Assembly (NCBI GenBank): GCA_013112545.1
Contig: JABFGJ010000012.1
Location: 1 to 64,000 of the forward strand
Direction: 5' to 3'
Length of the DNA stretch: 64,000 bases
Origin: Bacteroidota bacterium
Lineage (GTDB): Bacteria; Bacteroidota; Bacteroidia; Flavobacteriales_E; Vicingaceae
Of this stretch, positions 1-10,338 are shown piece by piece. The notes below the pieces were generated by a model. The model did not search any database, had not been told where the DNA came from, and saw only the letters and a list, made by a program, of their open reading frames with translations. A program made the translations under genes and the position numbers. Within the stretch, counting starts at the first letter, position 1; each line of letters starts with the position of its first letter.

Positions 1-51
1 TATTTATATAATATAATTTTTCAAAAAAACAAAGCCTGTACTTTTATGTCA

Positions 52-85
52 TTTTGTCATCTAGTCTAAATTTTGGCTAATTTTG
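52..85 (+). promoter_or_regulatory. Bacteroidota-type promoter of the miaB operon
   Basis: An exact TAnnTTTG element (TAATTTTG, 78-85) lies 21 nt after TTG (54-56), which fits the -33/-7 promoter consensus known for Bacteroides and Flavobacterium. Transcription would start near 92, just before the ATG at 106. This argues against the upstream in-frame TTG at 73 as translation start, because that codon would lie upstream of the transcript. Confidence 0.5.
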
Positions 86-105
86 TATTTCAATTTTTGA
101 ATTCG

Positions 106-1554
106 ATGAAGCTAGATATAAAAGAGAAGGAAATAATAGAAGAAAGACAAGGTGAGACACTTGATAGACCTGCAACAAACCAAAAAAAAACAGCTCGAAA
201 GTTTTACATAGAAAGTTATGGTTGTCAGATGAATTTTTCTGACAGTGAGATTGTTGCCTCTATTTTAGAATCAGAAGGATATCAAACCACTAAGCTAATG
301 CACGAGGCCGATATGGTTTTTGTGAATACTTGTTCTATTCGTGAAAAGGCAGAACAAACCGTAAGAAAAAGACTTAGTGTTATCAATAAATCCAAAAAGG
401 CTAATCCTGGGATGATTGTAGGTGTTTTGGGCTGCATGGCAGAACGCATGAAAGCTAAGCTTTTAGAAGAAGAAAAATTAGTTGACATTGTTGTTGGACC
501 AGATGCTTATCGCGATTTACCAAACCTTGTAGGAGAAGTAGATGGTGGAAGAAAGGCTGTTAACGTAATTCTTTCGAAAGAAGAAACCTATGGAGATATA
601 AGTCCTGTCAGATTGGGAGGCAACGGCGTAACTGCTTTTGTTTCAATCACTAGAGGTTGTGACAACATGTGTACTTTTTGCGTTGTTCCATTTACTAGAG
701 GAAGAGAACGAAGCAGAAACCCCGAATCAATAATTAATGAAGTATCCGACTTGGCAAAAAAAGGATACAAAGAAATAACATTGCTAGGTCAAAATGTAGA
801 TTCTTATTTATGGCATGGAGGCGGTTTGAAAAAAGAATTTGACCTATTGTCTGATGCAGAAAAAGAAGCGAGTTGCAATTTTGCCCAATTAATGGAAAAA
901 GTTGCTTTAGTCGATTCTAAAGTTAGGATACGATTTTCAACTTCACATCCCAAAGACATGAGCGATGAAGTGTTGCACGTAATGGCTAAATATGATAATA
1001 TCTGCAAATACATCCATTTGCCTTTTCAGTCAGGTAATAGTAGAATACTAGAGATGATGAACAGAGGCTATACAAGAGAATGGTATATTAATCGTATTGA
1101 TGCTATTAAAAGAATAATGCCTGACTGTGCTATTTCTGCAGATATTATTTCTGGGTTTTGTACAGAAACAGAAGAAGAACATCGCGAAACATTAAGCCTA
1201 ATGGAGTATGTTCAATATCACTTTTCATACATGTTTAAATATTCTGAAAGGCCCAACACCTTAGCTCAACGGAAATTTGAAGACGATATACCCGAAGAAA
1301 CAAAACAAAGAAGATTAGCTGAAATAATAGAGTTGCAGCAGGTTCACTCTCATAATCAGCTTAAGAAAGACATTGGAAAAACCTATGAAGTTTTAGTGGA
1401 AGGAGTTTCTAAAAAATCAGATGATGAATTGTATGGTAGAAATACACACAACTCAGTTGTTGTATTTCCTAGAAAGAACTACAAAGCAGGTGATTATGTT
1501 AATGTTTTCATAAATGAATGCACTTCTGCAACATTAAAAGGAGAAGCAATTTAA
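106..1554 (+). CDS. miaB: tRNA-2-methylthio-N6-dimethylallyladenosine synthase MiaB
   Basis: Radical-SAM methylthiotransferase that adds the 2-methylthio group to i6A37 of tRNAs reading UNN codons. The N-terminal UPF0004 domain carries the three auxiliary-cluster cysteines (C40 in YGCQMN, C76 in NTCS, C110 in GCMAER). The radical-SAM CxxxCxxC is C185/C189/C192 in [10 protein letters not shown], and a TRAM-like RNA-binding domain fills the last 65 or so residues. Length (482 aa) is normal for the family. ATG 106 is preferred over an in-frame TTG at 73 because the promoter -7 element covers 78-85. It is first in an operon: its stop overlaps the next start as TAATG. Function is confident; the start is slightly uncertain. 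Confidence 0.95.
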   Translation: MKLDIKEKEIIEERQGETLDRPATNQKKTARKFYIESYGCQMNFSDSEIVASILESEGYQTTKLMHEADMVFVNTCSIREKAEQTVRKRLSVINKSKKANPGMIVGVLGCMAERMKAKLLEEEKLVDIVVGPDAYRDLPNLVGEVDGGRKAVNVILSKEETYGDISPVRLGGNGVTAFVSITRGCDNMCTFCVVPFTRGRERSRNPESIINEVSDLAKKGYKEITLLGQNVDSYLWHGGGLKKEFDLLSDAEKEASCNFAQLMEKVALVDSKVRIRFSTSHPKDMSDEVLHVMAKYDNICKYIHLPFQSGNSRILEMMNRGYTREWYINRIDAIKRIMPDCAISADIISGFCTETEEEHRETLSLMEYVQYHFSYMFKYSERPNTLAQRKFEDDIPEETKQRRLAEIIELQQVHSHNQLKKDIGKTYEVLVEGVSKKSDDELYGRNTHNSVVVFPRKNYKAGDYVNVFINECTSATLKGEAI

Positions 1555-2816
1555 TGACGATACAACAAATTAAACAACGATTTGGAATCATAGGAAATTC
1601 CGAAGGCTTAAATCGAGCAATTGACATCGCATCTCAAGTTGCACCAACTGATTTGTCGGTGTTAATAACTGGTGAAAGTGGCTCGGGTAAAGAAGCTATG
1701 CCACAAATTATACATCAGCTTAGCGCTAGAAAGCACAATCAATACATAGCTGTAAACTGTGGTGCAATACCCGAAGGTACAATTGATTCTGAGTTATTCG
1801 GACATGAAAAAGGGTCATTTACAGGTGCCCATGATTCAAGAAAAGGATATTTTGAGGTAGCTGATGGAGGGACAATATTCCTTGACGAAGTTGCCGAGTT
1901 ACCTACTCAAACACAAGCCAGGTTATTGCGTGTTTTAGAATCGGGTGAATTCTTAAAAGTTGGCTCTTCTAAAGTTTTAAAAACCAATGTTAGAATTGTA
2001 GCTGCAACGAATGTCAATATTCCTGAAGCCATTCGAAATAATAAATTTAGAGAAGATTTATACTATCGCTTAAATACCGTTCCGATTGAAGTTCCTCCAT
2101 TGAGAAACAGAAAAGGAGACATACACCTTATATTTCGAAAATTCGCTTCAGATTTTGCAGAAAAGTACAAGATGCCATCCATCCATTTAACACCAGATGC
2201 TGTTAAATTATTAGAGAAGTATCGATGGCCAGGAAATGTACGTCAATTAAAAAATGTAACTGAACAGATATCTGTAATTGAACAAGAGAAGGAAATTACA
2301 GCTCATACCCTATTAAAGTATCTGCCAGAAAATAGCGAAAAATCTTTACCCATATTATATACAGGCGATCAAGAAGGCATGTCAGAACGAGACATTTTAT
2401 ATAAAGTGCTCTTTGAAATGAAAAAAGATGTGACAGACCTTAAAAAGATTGTATTTCAAGTTATAAACTCGGATAGCGCAGTTGGCAAACATGAAGAAAA
2501 TGAACAGGTTATAGAACGATTGTATGGAGAACCTAAATCGCCTAGCAAAGTTAATTTTGATAAATTACAAATAACTGAATCGATAGACAATCATGAACAA
2601 AAGGCATATGAAACAGCAAATGATATTGCTGACGACATGGAAGAATACCAAGAGGTAGAAAGTGAAGAATCCTTATCGATTTCTGAAACGGAAAAGCGTT
2701 TAATTAAAAAAGCCTTAGAAAAGCACCATGGCAAAAGGAAAAACGCATCTGAGGATTTGGGAATTTCAGAAAGAACACTTTATCGCAAAATAAAAGAATA
2801 CGAAATAGAACAATGA
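1554..2816 (+). CDS. Sigma-54-dependent activator (AAA+ and Fis-type HTH, no receiver domain)
   Basis: Bacterial enhancer-binding protein that would drive open-complex formation by sigma-54 RNA polymerase. Visible parts, in order: Walker A GESGSGKE, the sigma-54 contact loop as GSFTGA (canonical GAFTGA, one conservative change), Walker B in GGTIFLDE, the FREDLYYRLN arginine region, an acidic linker of about 110 residues, and a C-terminal Fis-like helix-turn-helix (KNASEDLGISERTLYRKI). There is no response-regulator or GAF domain in front, so the activating signal cannot be read from the sequence. ATG 1554 follows AAAAGGAG at a good distance, one of the few clear ribosome-binding sites here. 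It overlaps miaB by 1 nt and lptE by 4 nt; miaB - regulator - lptE is a familiar Bacteroidota order. Confidence 0.88.
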   Translation: MTIQQIKQRFGIIGNSEGLNRAIDIASQVAPTDLSVLITGESGSGKEAMPQIIHQLSARKHNQYIAVNCGAIPEGTIDSELFGHEKGSFTGAHDSRKGYFEVADGGTIFLDEVAELPTQTQARLLRVLESGEFLKVGSSKVLKTNVRIVAATNVNIPEAIRNNKFREDLYYRLNTVPIEVPPLRNRKGDIHLIFRKFASDFAEKYKMPSIHLTPDAVKLLEKYRWPGNVRQLKNVTEQISVIEQEKEITAHTLLKYLPENSEKSLPILYTGDQEGMSERDILYKVLFEMKKDVTDLKKIVFQVINSDSAVGKHEENEQVIERLYGEPKSPSKVNFDKLQITESIDNHEQKAYETANDIADDMEEYQEVESEESLSISETEKRLIKKALEKHHGKRKNASEDLGISERTLYRKIKEYEIEQ

Positions 2817-3319
2817 TAAAACTATTTAAAATATCTTTCTTCGCTCTGTTTTTATTCACCATAAGTGGTTGCGGAAGCTATTCATTTACAGGCGCCTCTA
2901 TCTCTCCAAATGTAAAAACCGTATCGATAAGCTTTTTCAGTTCTTATGCCCCATTAGCCCCACCAAGTGCAGGGCAGTTATTTACAGAAGCCTTAAAAGA
3001 TATTTTTTTATCGCAAACCAATTTGGCTTTAGTTAAGTCCGATGGCGATTTGCAATTTGAAGGTTCAATTTCGGATTATCAAACAAATCCTGTAGCTATT
3101 CAAGGTAATGAAACCGCAGCATTGACAAGGTTGAGCATGACTGTAAAAGTGAAGTTTATAAACCAAAAAGAAGAAGGCCAGGATTTTGAAACTTCTTTTT
3201 CTCGATTTGAAGATTTTGAAACGTCGCAAAACTTATCATCTGTAGAAGAAGATTTATTAAAAAGCATTAACAATCAGTTGGTTCAAGACATCTTTAACAA
3301 ATCTGTTACAAATTGGTAA
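2813..3319 (+). CDS. lptE: LptE-family lipoprotein (LPS transport)
   Basis: Outer-membrane lipoprotein that would plug and help assemble the LptD translocon delivering lipopolysaccharide to the cell surface. A signal peptide (KLFKISFFALFLFTISG) ends in a lipobox with the acylated Cys at residue 20 (SGCGSYSF). The GSYSFTG start of the mature protein and the 168-aa length match the LptE/RlpB family of Bacteroidota. The ATG lies inside the stop of the upstream regulator (ATGA overlap), so the two are probably translationally coupled. Similarity between phyla is low for this family, so the call rests on the lipobox, size and synteny with miaB and secG. Confidence 0.8.
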   Translation: MIKLFKISFFALFLFTISGCGSYSFTGASISPNVKTVSISFFSSYAPLAPPSAGQLFTEALKDIFLSQTNLALVKSDGDLQFEGSISDYQTNPVAIQGNETAALTRLSMTVKVKFINQKEEGQDFETSFSRFEDFETSQNLSSVEEDLLKSINNQLVQDIFNKSVTNW

Positions 3320-4245
3320 TGAATAGAGGGGATTTTATACAGCTTGTAGAAAAGAAAATTCCGTTGCAAAGTGAACACCTTGTGGATTTGCAGGCGATTA
3401 TTCATGAATTCCCCTATTTTCAAACTGGGCAACTCCTACTTAGCAAGGCATTCCAAAATACAGAGAACATTAATTTTGAAAAGCAATTGAGGAAAACTGC
3501 TGCCTTTGCTGCTAATCGCAAAGTATTGCATGAACTTTTATTTCAACAGAACCCACTTGAAGGAAATATACCTGAAAGGGTTCAAGATGAACTAGAAAGC
3601 AGTTCATTGATTGAAACAACAGATATACATAATGAAATAGCAATTGAATCTGTTGAAGAAGAAGTAAAAGCTGTAACTGGTATTGACCAAGCAATAGCGC
3701 CTAACAATGATTCAGAAGTAGAGGAAAAAGACAAAACATTAGAGCAACAAATATTAAGTTCAGCAATTAGCAGTTCCATTTTTTTAGAGGTTTCTGAGGA
3801 GCTTGACTTAGAAGGTTTTCAAACAGCACCAAAAGAATCATTTGAAGCCAAGAAAACATCAGACTCTTCTATAGAAAATCAAGAAAGTAGTTTTAGTGAA
3901 CAAACAGCCCATAGCTTTAATGAATGGCTTGCACATTTTAGTAATAAAGTTGAAGAAACAACCTTAGAGTGGGATAAAAACGAAGATTCGGAAGAAACCT
4001 ACACCTATGAAGAATCTAATTTGCCGGCTAAAAGCGAATTTTACTCACCTGCAAAAATGGCTCGACTAAGTGTACAAGAAAACGATGACCTTGTAACTGA
4101 GACATTAGCAAACATTTATGCCGATCAAGGATCTTATGAAAAAGCAATAAAAGCCTTTCAAAAGTTACAGTTGAAATATCCAGAAAAAAAGATTTATTTT
4201 GCAGCCCGAATTAAAGAAATAGAGAATCAATTAAATTCACAATAG
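3319..4245 (+). CDS. Conserved Bacteroidota protein with C-terminal TPR-like helices
   Basis: Cytoplasmic protein of 308 aa with no signal peptide. The N-terminal 75 residues (LVEKKIPLQ, HEFPYFQTGQLLL, AAFAANRKVLHELLF) are helical and of a type seen beside secG in this phylum. The middle is acidic and low in complexity (residues 90-240). The last 60 residues (ETLANIYADQGSYEKAIKAFQKL) form a recognisable TPR motif. ATG 3319 overlaps the lptE stop as TAATG, so the TTG two codons upstream is not needed. Function is unknown; its place in the miaB-lptE-secG operon is the only clue. Confidence 0.75.
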   Translation: MNRGDFIQLVEKKIPLQSEHLVDLQAIIHEFPYFQTGQLLLSKAFQNTENINFEKQLRKTAAFAANRKVLHELLFQQNPLEGNIPERVQDELESSSLIETTDIHNEIAIESVEEEVKAVTGIDQAIAPNNDSEVEEKDKTLEQQILSSAISSSIFLEVSEELDLEGFQTAPKESFEAKKTSDSSIENQESSFSEQTAHSFNEWLAHFSNKVEETTLEWDKNEDSEETYTYEESNLPAKSEFYSPAKMARLSVQENDDLVTETLANIYADQGSYEKAIKAFQKLQLKYPEKKIYFAARIKEIENQLNSQ

Positions 4246-4248
4246 ATT

Positions 4249-4623
4249 ATGTTCATTTTTGTATCCGTTTTAATCTTTTTAGTAGCCATATTGTTAATAT
4301 TGGTCATACTTGTTCAAAATCCAAAAGGAGGCCTAGCATCTAACTTTTCATCTTCTAATCAAGTAATGGGTGTTCGCAAAACGACCGATTTCTTGGAAAA
4401 AGCTACATGGAGTTTAGGAATTGCATTAATTATTTTAAGTGTTATTTCATCTTCGTTAATAGGTGGAACTTCTGCAGTAGTAACTACAGAATCTGAATTA
4501 ACGGAGCAAGCAAATCAAGTAATCATTCCACAAAATCAAGCACCACAATTACAAGAAGGTGTGCCAGCTGGGCAATCTAGCGATGGAGCGCTTCCGGTAG
4601 GCGATGGTGAAGATGAAGAATAA
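4249..4623 (+). CDS. secG: Preprotein translocase subunit SecG
   Basis: Small inner-membrane subunit of the SecYEG channel. Two transmembrane helices are visible (residues 2-22 and 52-72), joined by the family's conserved loop (LVQNPKGGLAS, SNQVMGVRKTTDFLEKATW). The C-terminal tail of about 50 residues is rich in Gln, Pro and acidic residues, making the protein longer (124 aa) than proteobacterial SecG but normal for Bacteroidota. It starts 3 nt after the TPR gene and is the last gene of the operon, followed by a hairpin terminator. Confidence 0.92.
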   Translation: MFIFVSVLIFLVAILLILVILVQNPKGGLASNFSSSNQVMGVRKTTDFLEKATWSLGIALIILSVISSSLIGGTSAVVTTESELTEQANQVIIPQNQAPQLQEGVPAGQSSDGALPVGDGEDEE

Positions 4624-4644
4624 GAAAATAAAAAACAACAAATG

Positions 4645-4674
4645 AAAGCTCTGCGAAAACGCAGGGCTTTTTTT
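4645..4674 (+). terminator. Rho-independent terminator after secG
   Basis: A stem of AAGCTCTGCG against CGCAGGGCTT (one mismatch), with an AAAA loop, runs straight into seven or more T. It closes the miaB-secG operon. Confidence 0.85.
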
Positions 4675-4714
4675 GTGGGGTAATAAATCAGAAGTTTTGT
4701 AGTTTTATTCTTGA

Positions 4715-6520
4715 ATGACAAAGTTCTACAAGCCTATATATTTAATAATTGCGTTTCTATTTACTTGCAATTTATTTGCACAAATTGATCGGCAATTCAA
4801 TAATGAACTAAACAAATTTAAAGATAACACTATAGCCCCAAAGAATAATTATCTTTTAGATGGTGTTTTTATTAAAGAAACATCTCTAACTAGAAATATT
4901 TCTTACAATTCCATTTCAAGACCTTATTACGGAAATCAAAGTTTTAGGAAATTCAAGTCTTACCCTAGAAGTTTTTTATTCAATCCAAATCAATTAAGAA
5001 GCAAAACCAATACAGCAGTTTTAAGTGATACTATTTTAAATCTTATTCAAAGCAAACCAAAAGTTGACAAAACAATAGATGATTGTATATATATTGAACC
5101 TATTAAAGATTACTGTTTAAATTATCAAGAAATAAACAACAAACCACTTTTCATATTAGATAAAAATGAAAAACCAATTTTAGGTCATTATCTTTTTCCA
5201 AACTCAATTCGTTTTTACATAGATACTCAGTACTTATCATTGGGAAAAAACCAAATTGAATTAACTCTTGATTCTAATTTCCAATTAAACAAAGTCGATT
5301 TTCTAGAACCTTTTTATTTTAGAAAATTTGAAGTGACAAATAAGGAGTATAAAGAATTTGTTAATTGGGTACGCGATTCAATTTATAGAACTGCATTATT
5401 TGAATCAGGTTTTACAGAGTTTGGCCATTATAAATATTTAGAGAACAATGATAGTATATTGGTAATCAACTGGAATTCAAAAATAGATTTCAATAATAAA
5501 GAGCTAGTTAACGAACTAGAGTATTTCTTTAAACCCAATTATGAGCGTTTCTATACCCAAAGGGAGATTGACACACGGCGCTTAAACTACAATTTTAATT
5601 ACCAAAACCAAACCTCTATAAATATATATCCTGATACTTTAGTTTGGGTTACTGATTTTAATTACTCCTTTAATGAACCATTAACGAATACTTATTTCTG
5701 GCATCCTGCATACAGTAATTATCCAGTCGTTGGAATTAACTTTTGGCAGGCTAAAGCATTTTTAAACTGGAAAACAAAACAACATCAGAATAAGTTAGAT
5801 GAATCGGGAGTTCATTTAATTGTTAAGTATAATTTGCCAAATGATTTCCAGTGGGATATTGTAGCAACAGCTGAACTAGATGAAAACAAAAACATTTCCC
5901 TTTTCACAAATCATTATGAATACATCTCTGACTATAACTGGATAACAGATTTAATTCTAAACAAAAACCAAAAGGAAATCATTGATAGTGTTGATAAAAG
6001 TGGGAAAAAATTTGTTTCTTCAAAATACGATTATTTACATAGATACCTATTAGGAAATGAAAAGTTTTTTGGAAATCTTGTTCTGGATGGAAGTTTAACT
6101 ACAACAATTTGTGATCTAAGTCAATTAAAGAAAAGAGATAGAAAAAACCCGTTTGTGGCAATTAATCTTGACAAAACAAACGTATCACACTTAGGTAGTA
6201 ATGTTTCCGAATGGATTGATAATGATTACAAAACCCAATGGAAACCAGTTTTTAACATGAGACAAATGCAACTTCAATCAAATAATGGAGATGATTCTAA
6301 AATCATTTCTAGTATTGAACGGTATTATGATTTAAACAATGATTCATTAGGAAAATTAATTAGAGGAGGAAATTGGTATGACCAACGGTTTTCAAATCTA
6401 TTTGATAAAAACGTTAAAGGAACCAATGCTAAAGTATTTGCTCATCCTGATAGCTCTTATTCTACAGTTGGGTTTCGATACATCATTCAGTTTCAATTCA
6501 AGGAAACAGAAGCAGATTAA
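4715..6520 (+). CDS. GldJ/GldK-like secreted protein with formylglycine-generating-enzyme fold
   Basis: A signal peptide (KPIYLIIAFLFTCNLFA, cleavage before Q) leads into about 160 residues of unassigned sequence, then a sulfatase-modifying-factor (FGE-sulfatase) type domain: FRKFEVTNKEYKEFV, PAYSNYPVVGINFWQAKAF, GSNVSEW, LIRGGNWYDQRF and TVGFRY. YPDTLVWVTDFNY followed by FWHPAY resembles the gliding-motility/T9SS lipoproteins GldJ and GldK. The FGE catalytic cysteine in GFRC is Tyr here, so a structural rather than enzymatic role is inferred. No good lipobox is visible (LFTC is poor), unlike GldJ/K. It stands alone between the secG terminator and groES. Whether it belongs to gliding or T9SS cannot be decided from the sequence. 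Confidence 0.65.
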   Translation: MTKFYKPIYLIIAFLFTCNLFAQIDRQFNNELNKFKDNTIAPKNNYLLDGVFIKETSLTRNISYNSISRPYYGNQSFRKFKSYPRSFLFNPNQLRSKTNTAVLSDTILNLIQSKPKVDKTIDDCIYIEPIKDYCLNYQEINNKPLFILDKNEKPILGHYLFPNSIRFYIDTQYLSLGKNQIELTLDSNFQLNKVDFLEPFYFRKFEVTNKEYKEFVNWVRDSIYRTALFESGFTEFGHYKYLENNDSILVINWNSKIDFNNKELVNELEYFFKPNYERFYTQREIDTRRLNYNFNYQNQTSINIYPDTLVWVTDFNYSFNEPLTNTYFWHPAYSNYPVVGINFWQAKAFLNWKTKQHQNKLDESGVHLIVKYNLPNDFQWDIVATAELDENKNISLFTNHYEYISDYNWITDLILNKNQKEIIDSVDKSGKKFVSSKYDYLHRYLLGNEKFFGNLVLDGSLTTTICDLSQLKKRDRKNPFVAINLDKTNVSHLGSNVSEWIDNDYKTQWKPVFNMRQMQLQSNNGDDSKIISSIERYYDLNNDSLGKLIRGGNWYDQRFSNLFDKNVKGTNAKVFAHPDSSYSTVGFRYIIQFQFKETEAD

Positions 6521-6667
6521 AAATGCCAACCTGTCACTTCCATTAAATTTTACGGCTGAAAAAAATGCAGAATTCCTGAAAAAATTACAGTTTTTGGCAA
6601 TCATTTGAGATGGCACAAAATATGACAATGGCGATATCATCAATTTAAAATTATTAAAACTAAAAAT

Positions 6668-6943
6668 ATGTCAGTAAATGTAAAACCATTAGCAGATCGA
6701 GTTCTAGTTGAACCAGCTGCTGCTGAAGAAAAAACTGCTGGAGGGATTTTTATTCCAGACACAGCGAAAGAAAAACCACAAAAAGGAACTGTCGTTGCAG
6801 TAGGAAACGGAAAAGTAGATGAACCTATGACTGTAAAAGTTGGCGACCATGTACTTTATGGTAAATATGCTGGAACAGAAATTAATGTTGAAGGAAAAGA
6901 CTACTTAATCATGAGAGAGTCTGATTTATTCGCAATTGTTTAA
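6668..6943 (+). CDS. groS: Co-chaperonin GroES
   Basis: 10-kDa heptameric lid of the GroEL folding chamber. The start ([12 protein letters not shown]), the GroEL-binding mobile loop ([21 protein letters not shown]) and the C-terminal [13 protein letters not shown] are all typical, and 91 aa is the normal length. The gene sits 24 nt before groEL. No CIRCE element or good TAnnTTTG element was found in the 147 nt upstream, so the heat-shock control is not evident. Confidence 0.97.
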   Translation: MSVNVKPLADRVLVEPAAAEEKTAGGIFIPDTAKEKPQKGTVVAVGNGKVDEPMTVKVGDHVLYGKYAGTEINVEGKDYLIMRESDLFAIV

Positions 6944-8614
<1,671 letters not shown>

Positions 8615-8633
8615 TACCCATTTCAACTTATTT

Positions 8634-8683
8634 AAAGTCCGATGTGTTTATTGAAAAAAGTCAATAAGTGCATCGGACTTTTG
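8634..8683 (+). terminator. Long hairpin terminator after groEL
   Basis: AAAGTCCGATG pairs with CATCGGACTTT, and an inner TTTATTGA/TCAATAA stem extends it; an AT-rich run with T follows. It separates the chaperonin operon from the restriction-modification locus. Confidence 0.75.
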
Positions 8684-8826
8684 TTTTAGAGGGATTAAAA
8701 GGTGAAAGTGCAGTCAAGATTTAAGCAAAATCAAAGTTTTTCACTATATATTGTAGCCTAAATTATCAGCAATAAAAATCTTAATAATTTTTTAAAAAAT
8801 CGAACACAAATACTTCATATTTTCAT

Positions 8827-8843
8827 AACCTTTGTGTAAGGTT
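8827..8843 (+). promoter_or_regulatory. Palindrome AACCTT-N5-AAGGTT overlapping the putative methyltransferase promoter
   Basis: A perfect 6-bp inverted repeat with a 5-nt spacer lies 15 nt before the methyltransferase ATG. Its left half and spacer form AACCTTTG, one mismatch from the Bacteroidota -7 element TAnnTTTG. A dyad over the promoter is what the MerR-type N-terminus of the downstream methyltransferase could bind for self-repression; that link is inference. Confidence 0.4.
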
Positions 8844-8858
8844 TAACAATTTGGTTAT

Positions 8859-10097
8859 ATGAAGAATTATTTGTCATTATCAGAAACCGCAGAACTGGTT
8901 GGTAAAAGCAAAGAAACACTAAGAAGATGGGATAAAGAAGGTATTTTAACTGCTATTAGAGAGCCTGTTTCTAATTATAGAGTGTATCGGAGTGAAGATG
9001 TGCAAACCCTACTCGGTTCTCTATTCAATAAAAATTTTGACGATGACGTTTCAAACTTCGTTGAGCCTGATAATGAATATAAAGTTTTAGAGCTTTTTGC
9101 TGGGGCTGGAGGCTTAGCTATCGGTTTAGAAAGTGCAGGTTTAAAATGCGCTGCGTTAAACGAAATCGATAAATGGGCTTGTCAAACCCTGAAAAACAAC
9201 CGCCCAAATTGGAATGTATTAGAAGGCGATATTAGAAATTTTAATTTCGACGAATACAAAGATAAAATCGATATCGTTACTGGTGGATTTCCTTGTCAAG
9301 CATTTAGTTATGCTGGCAAACGACTTGGCTTAAATGATGCCAGAGGGACGCTTTTTTATGAATTTGCACGAGTTGTTAAAGAAGTAAATCCAGCTATTTG
9401 CATTGGCGAAAATGTTCGTGGTTTATTGAGCCATGAAAATGGGAAAACACTACAGGGAATGATTTCAATACTTGATGAAATTGGGTATCATGTAATGCCA
9501 GTAAAAGTATTAAAGGCTATCCATTATAGAGTACCTCAAAAAAGAGAGCGATTAATACTTGTCGGTGTTAGAAAAGACATTCCATTAAGTTATGAATATC
9601 CAAAACCACACAAAAAAATATACAATCTAGAGGATGCTTTAAAAAAAGGAGAACTTTTTAAAAATGATGTACCCAAATCAGATGGTGCAACTTATCCTGA
9701 ATCAAAAAAAGCAGTTTTAGATATGGTTCCACCCAAAGGTTATTGGCGTGATTTGCCCATAGATGTTCAAAAAGAATATATGGGTGGTAGTTTTTTTCTT
9801 GGTGGTGGAAAAACAGGAATGGCAAGAAGAATTGGATGGGACGAACCTTCGTTAACTTTAACCTGTAGTCCTGCTCAAAAACAAACCGAAAGGTGTCACC
9901 CTGAAGAAACAAGACCATTTACTGTACGTGAATATGCTCGCATTCAAACTTTTCCAGACCAATGGAAATTTGCAGGTTCAGTTGCCCAGCAATACAAACA
10001 AATTGGAAATGCTGTTCCAGTCAATCTGGGACAAGAGATTGGCTATTCTTTAATTGAGTTTTTAAATAAATACTATAGCTTATCAAATCCTAAATAA
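8859..10097 (+). CDS. DNA (cytosine-5) methyltransferase with N-terminal MerR-type HTH
   Basis: Methylates the C5 position of cytosine in a recognition site that cannot be read from the sequence. Residues 1-55 form a MerR/HTH_17-like DNA-binding unit (LSLSETAELVGKSKETLRRW, then YRVYRSEDV). The C5-methyltransferase motifs follow in order: I (LELFAGAGGLAIGLE, about 77), IV with catalytic C146 (GGFPCQAFS), VI with E184 (GENVRGLL), VIII (QKRERLILVG), a short target-recognition region, IX (FTVREYARIQTFP) and X (YKQIGNAVPVNL). It leads a restriction-modification locus with a second C5 methyltransferase and a nuclease. An HTH fused to a C5 methyltransferase is known for self-regulating enzymes such as M.SsoII; regulation here is inferred from that and the upstream palindrome. 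Confidence 0.92.
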   Translation: MKNYLSLSETAELVGKSKETLRRWDKEGILTAIREPVSNYRVYRSEDVQTLLGSLFNKNFDDDVSNFVEPDNEYKVLELFAGAGGLAIGLESAGLKCAALNEIDKWACQTLKNNRPNWNVLEGDIRNFNFDEYKDKIDIVTGGFPCQAFSYAGKRLGLNDARGTLFYEFARVVKEVNPAICIGENVRGLLSHENGKTLQGMISILDEIGYHVMPVKVLKAIHYRVPQKRERLILVGVRKDIPLSYEYPKPHKKIYNLEDALKKGELFKNDVPKSDGATYPESKKAVLDMVPPKGYWRDLPIDVQKEYMGGSFFLGGGKTGMARRIGWDEPSLTLTCSPAQKQTERCHPEETRPFTVREYARIQTFPDQWKFAGSVAQQYKQIGNAVPVNLGQEIGYSLIEFLNKYYSLSNPK

Positions 10098-10282
10098 TAC
10101 CCGAAGTTTTCAAAAGTTATTTGATCGTATATACTTCTTCCACTTTGATAAGATGCAGATTCTATTTCTAGAAGAGCCGAGTCATTTGTTTTAGTATTAA
10201 TTTTCTTTTGATTTTCTAAAAAATCTTGTATTGCTATTGGCAGTGCTTTATAAAGATCAACAAAAAGGTGTAGAGGGGATAT
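10073..10282 (-). pseudogene. Start-less reverse-strand reading frame, probable gene remnant
   Basis: On the minus strand an open frame of 69 codons runs from an in-frame TAA at 10283-10285 to a TAG at 10073-10075, overlapping the end of the first methyltransferase by 25 bp. It has no ATG, GTG or TTG start. The translation has normal protein composition (for example DLYKALPIAIQDFLENQKK, then ASYQSGRSIYDQITFENFGY) rather than the look of a shadow frame. I read it as the C-terminal leftover of a gene once convergent with the methyltransferase, perhaps an earlier nuclease or control gene. The family is not recognised. Confidence 0.35.
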
Positions 10283-10325
10283 TTAAAATTTATCCTATCT
10301 TACTAGGCAAGAAAAATTAAAATAC

Positions 10326-10333
10326 TATTTTTG
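10326..10333 (+). promoter_or_regulatory. Candidate -7 element of the second methyltransferase
   Basis: TATTTTTG matches TAnnTTTG exactly, 5 nt before the ATG at 10339. The transcript would then be nearly leaderless. No clear -33 TTG is seen, so this is tentative. Confidence 0.3.
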
Positions 10334-10338
10334 AAACA

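Noticed and set aside
73-105. In-frame TTG at 73 as start of miaB
   Set aside because: A promoter -7 element occupies 78-85, and the 11 extra residues do not resemble a MiaB N-terminus; ATG 106 is the better start.
6611-6627. Possible sigma-54 promoter TGGCAC-N5-ATGAC before groES
   Set aside because: The -24 part is good, but the -12 part lacks GC and matches only two of five positions; a nearby sigma-54 activator gene is not enough support.
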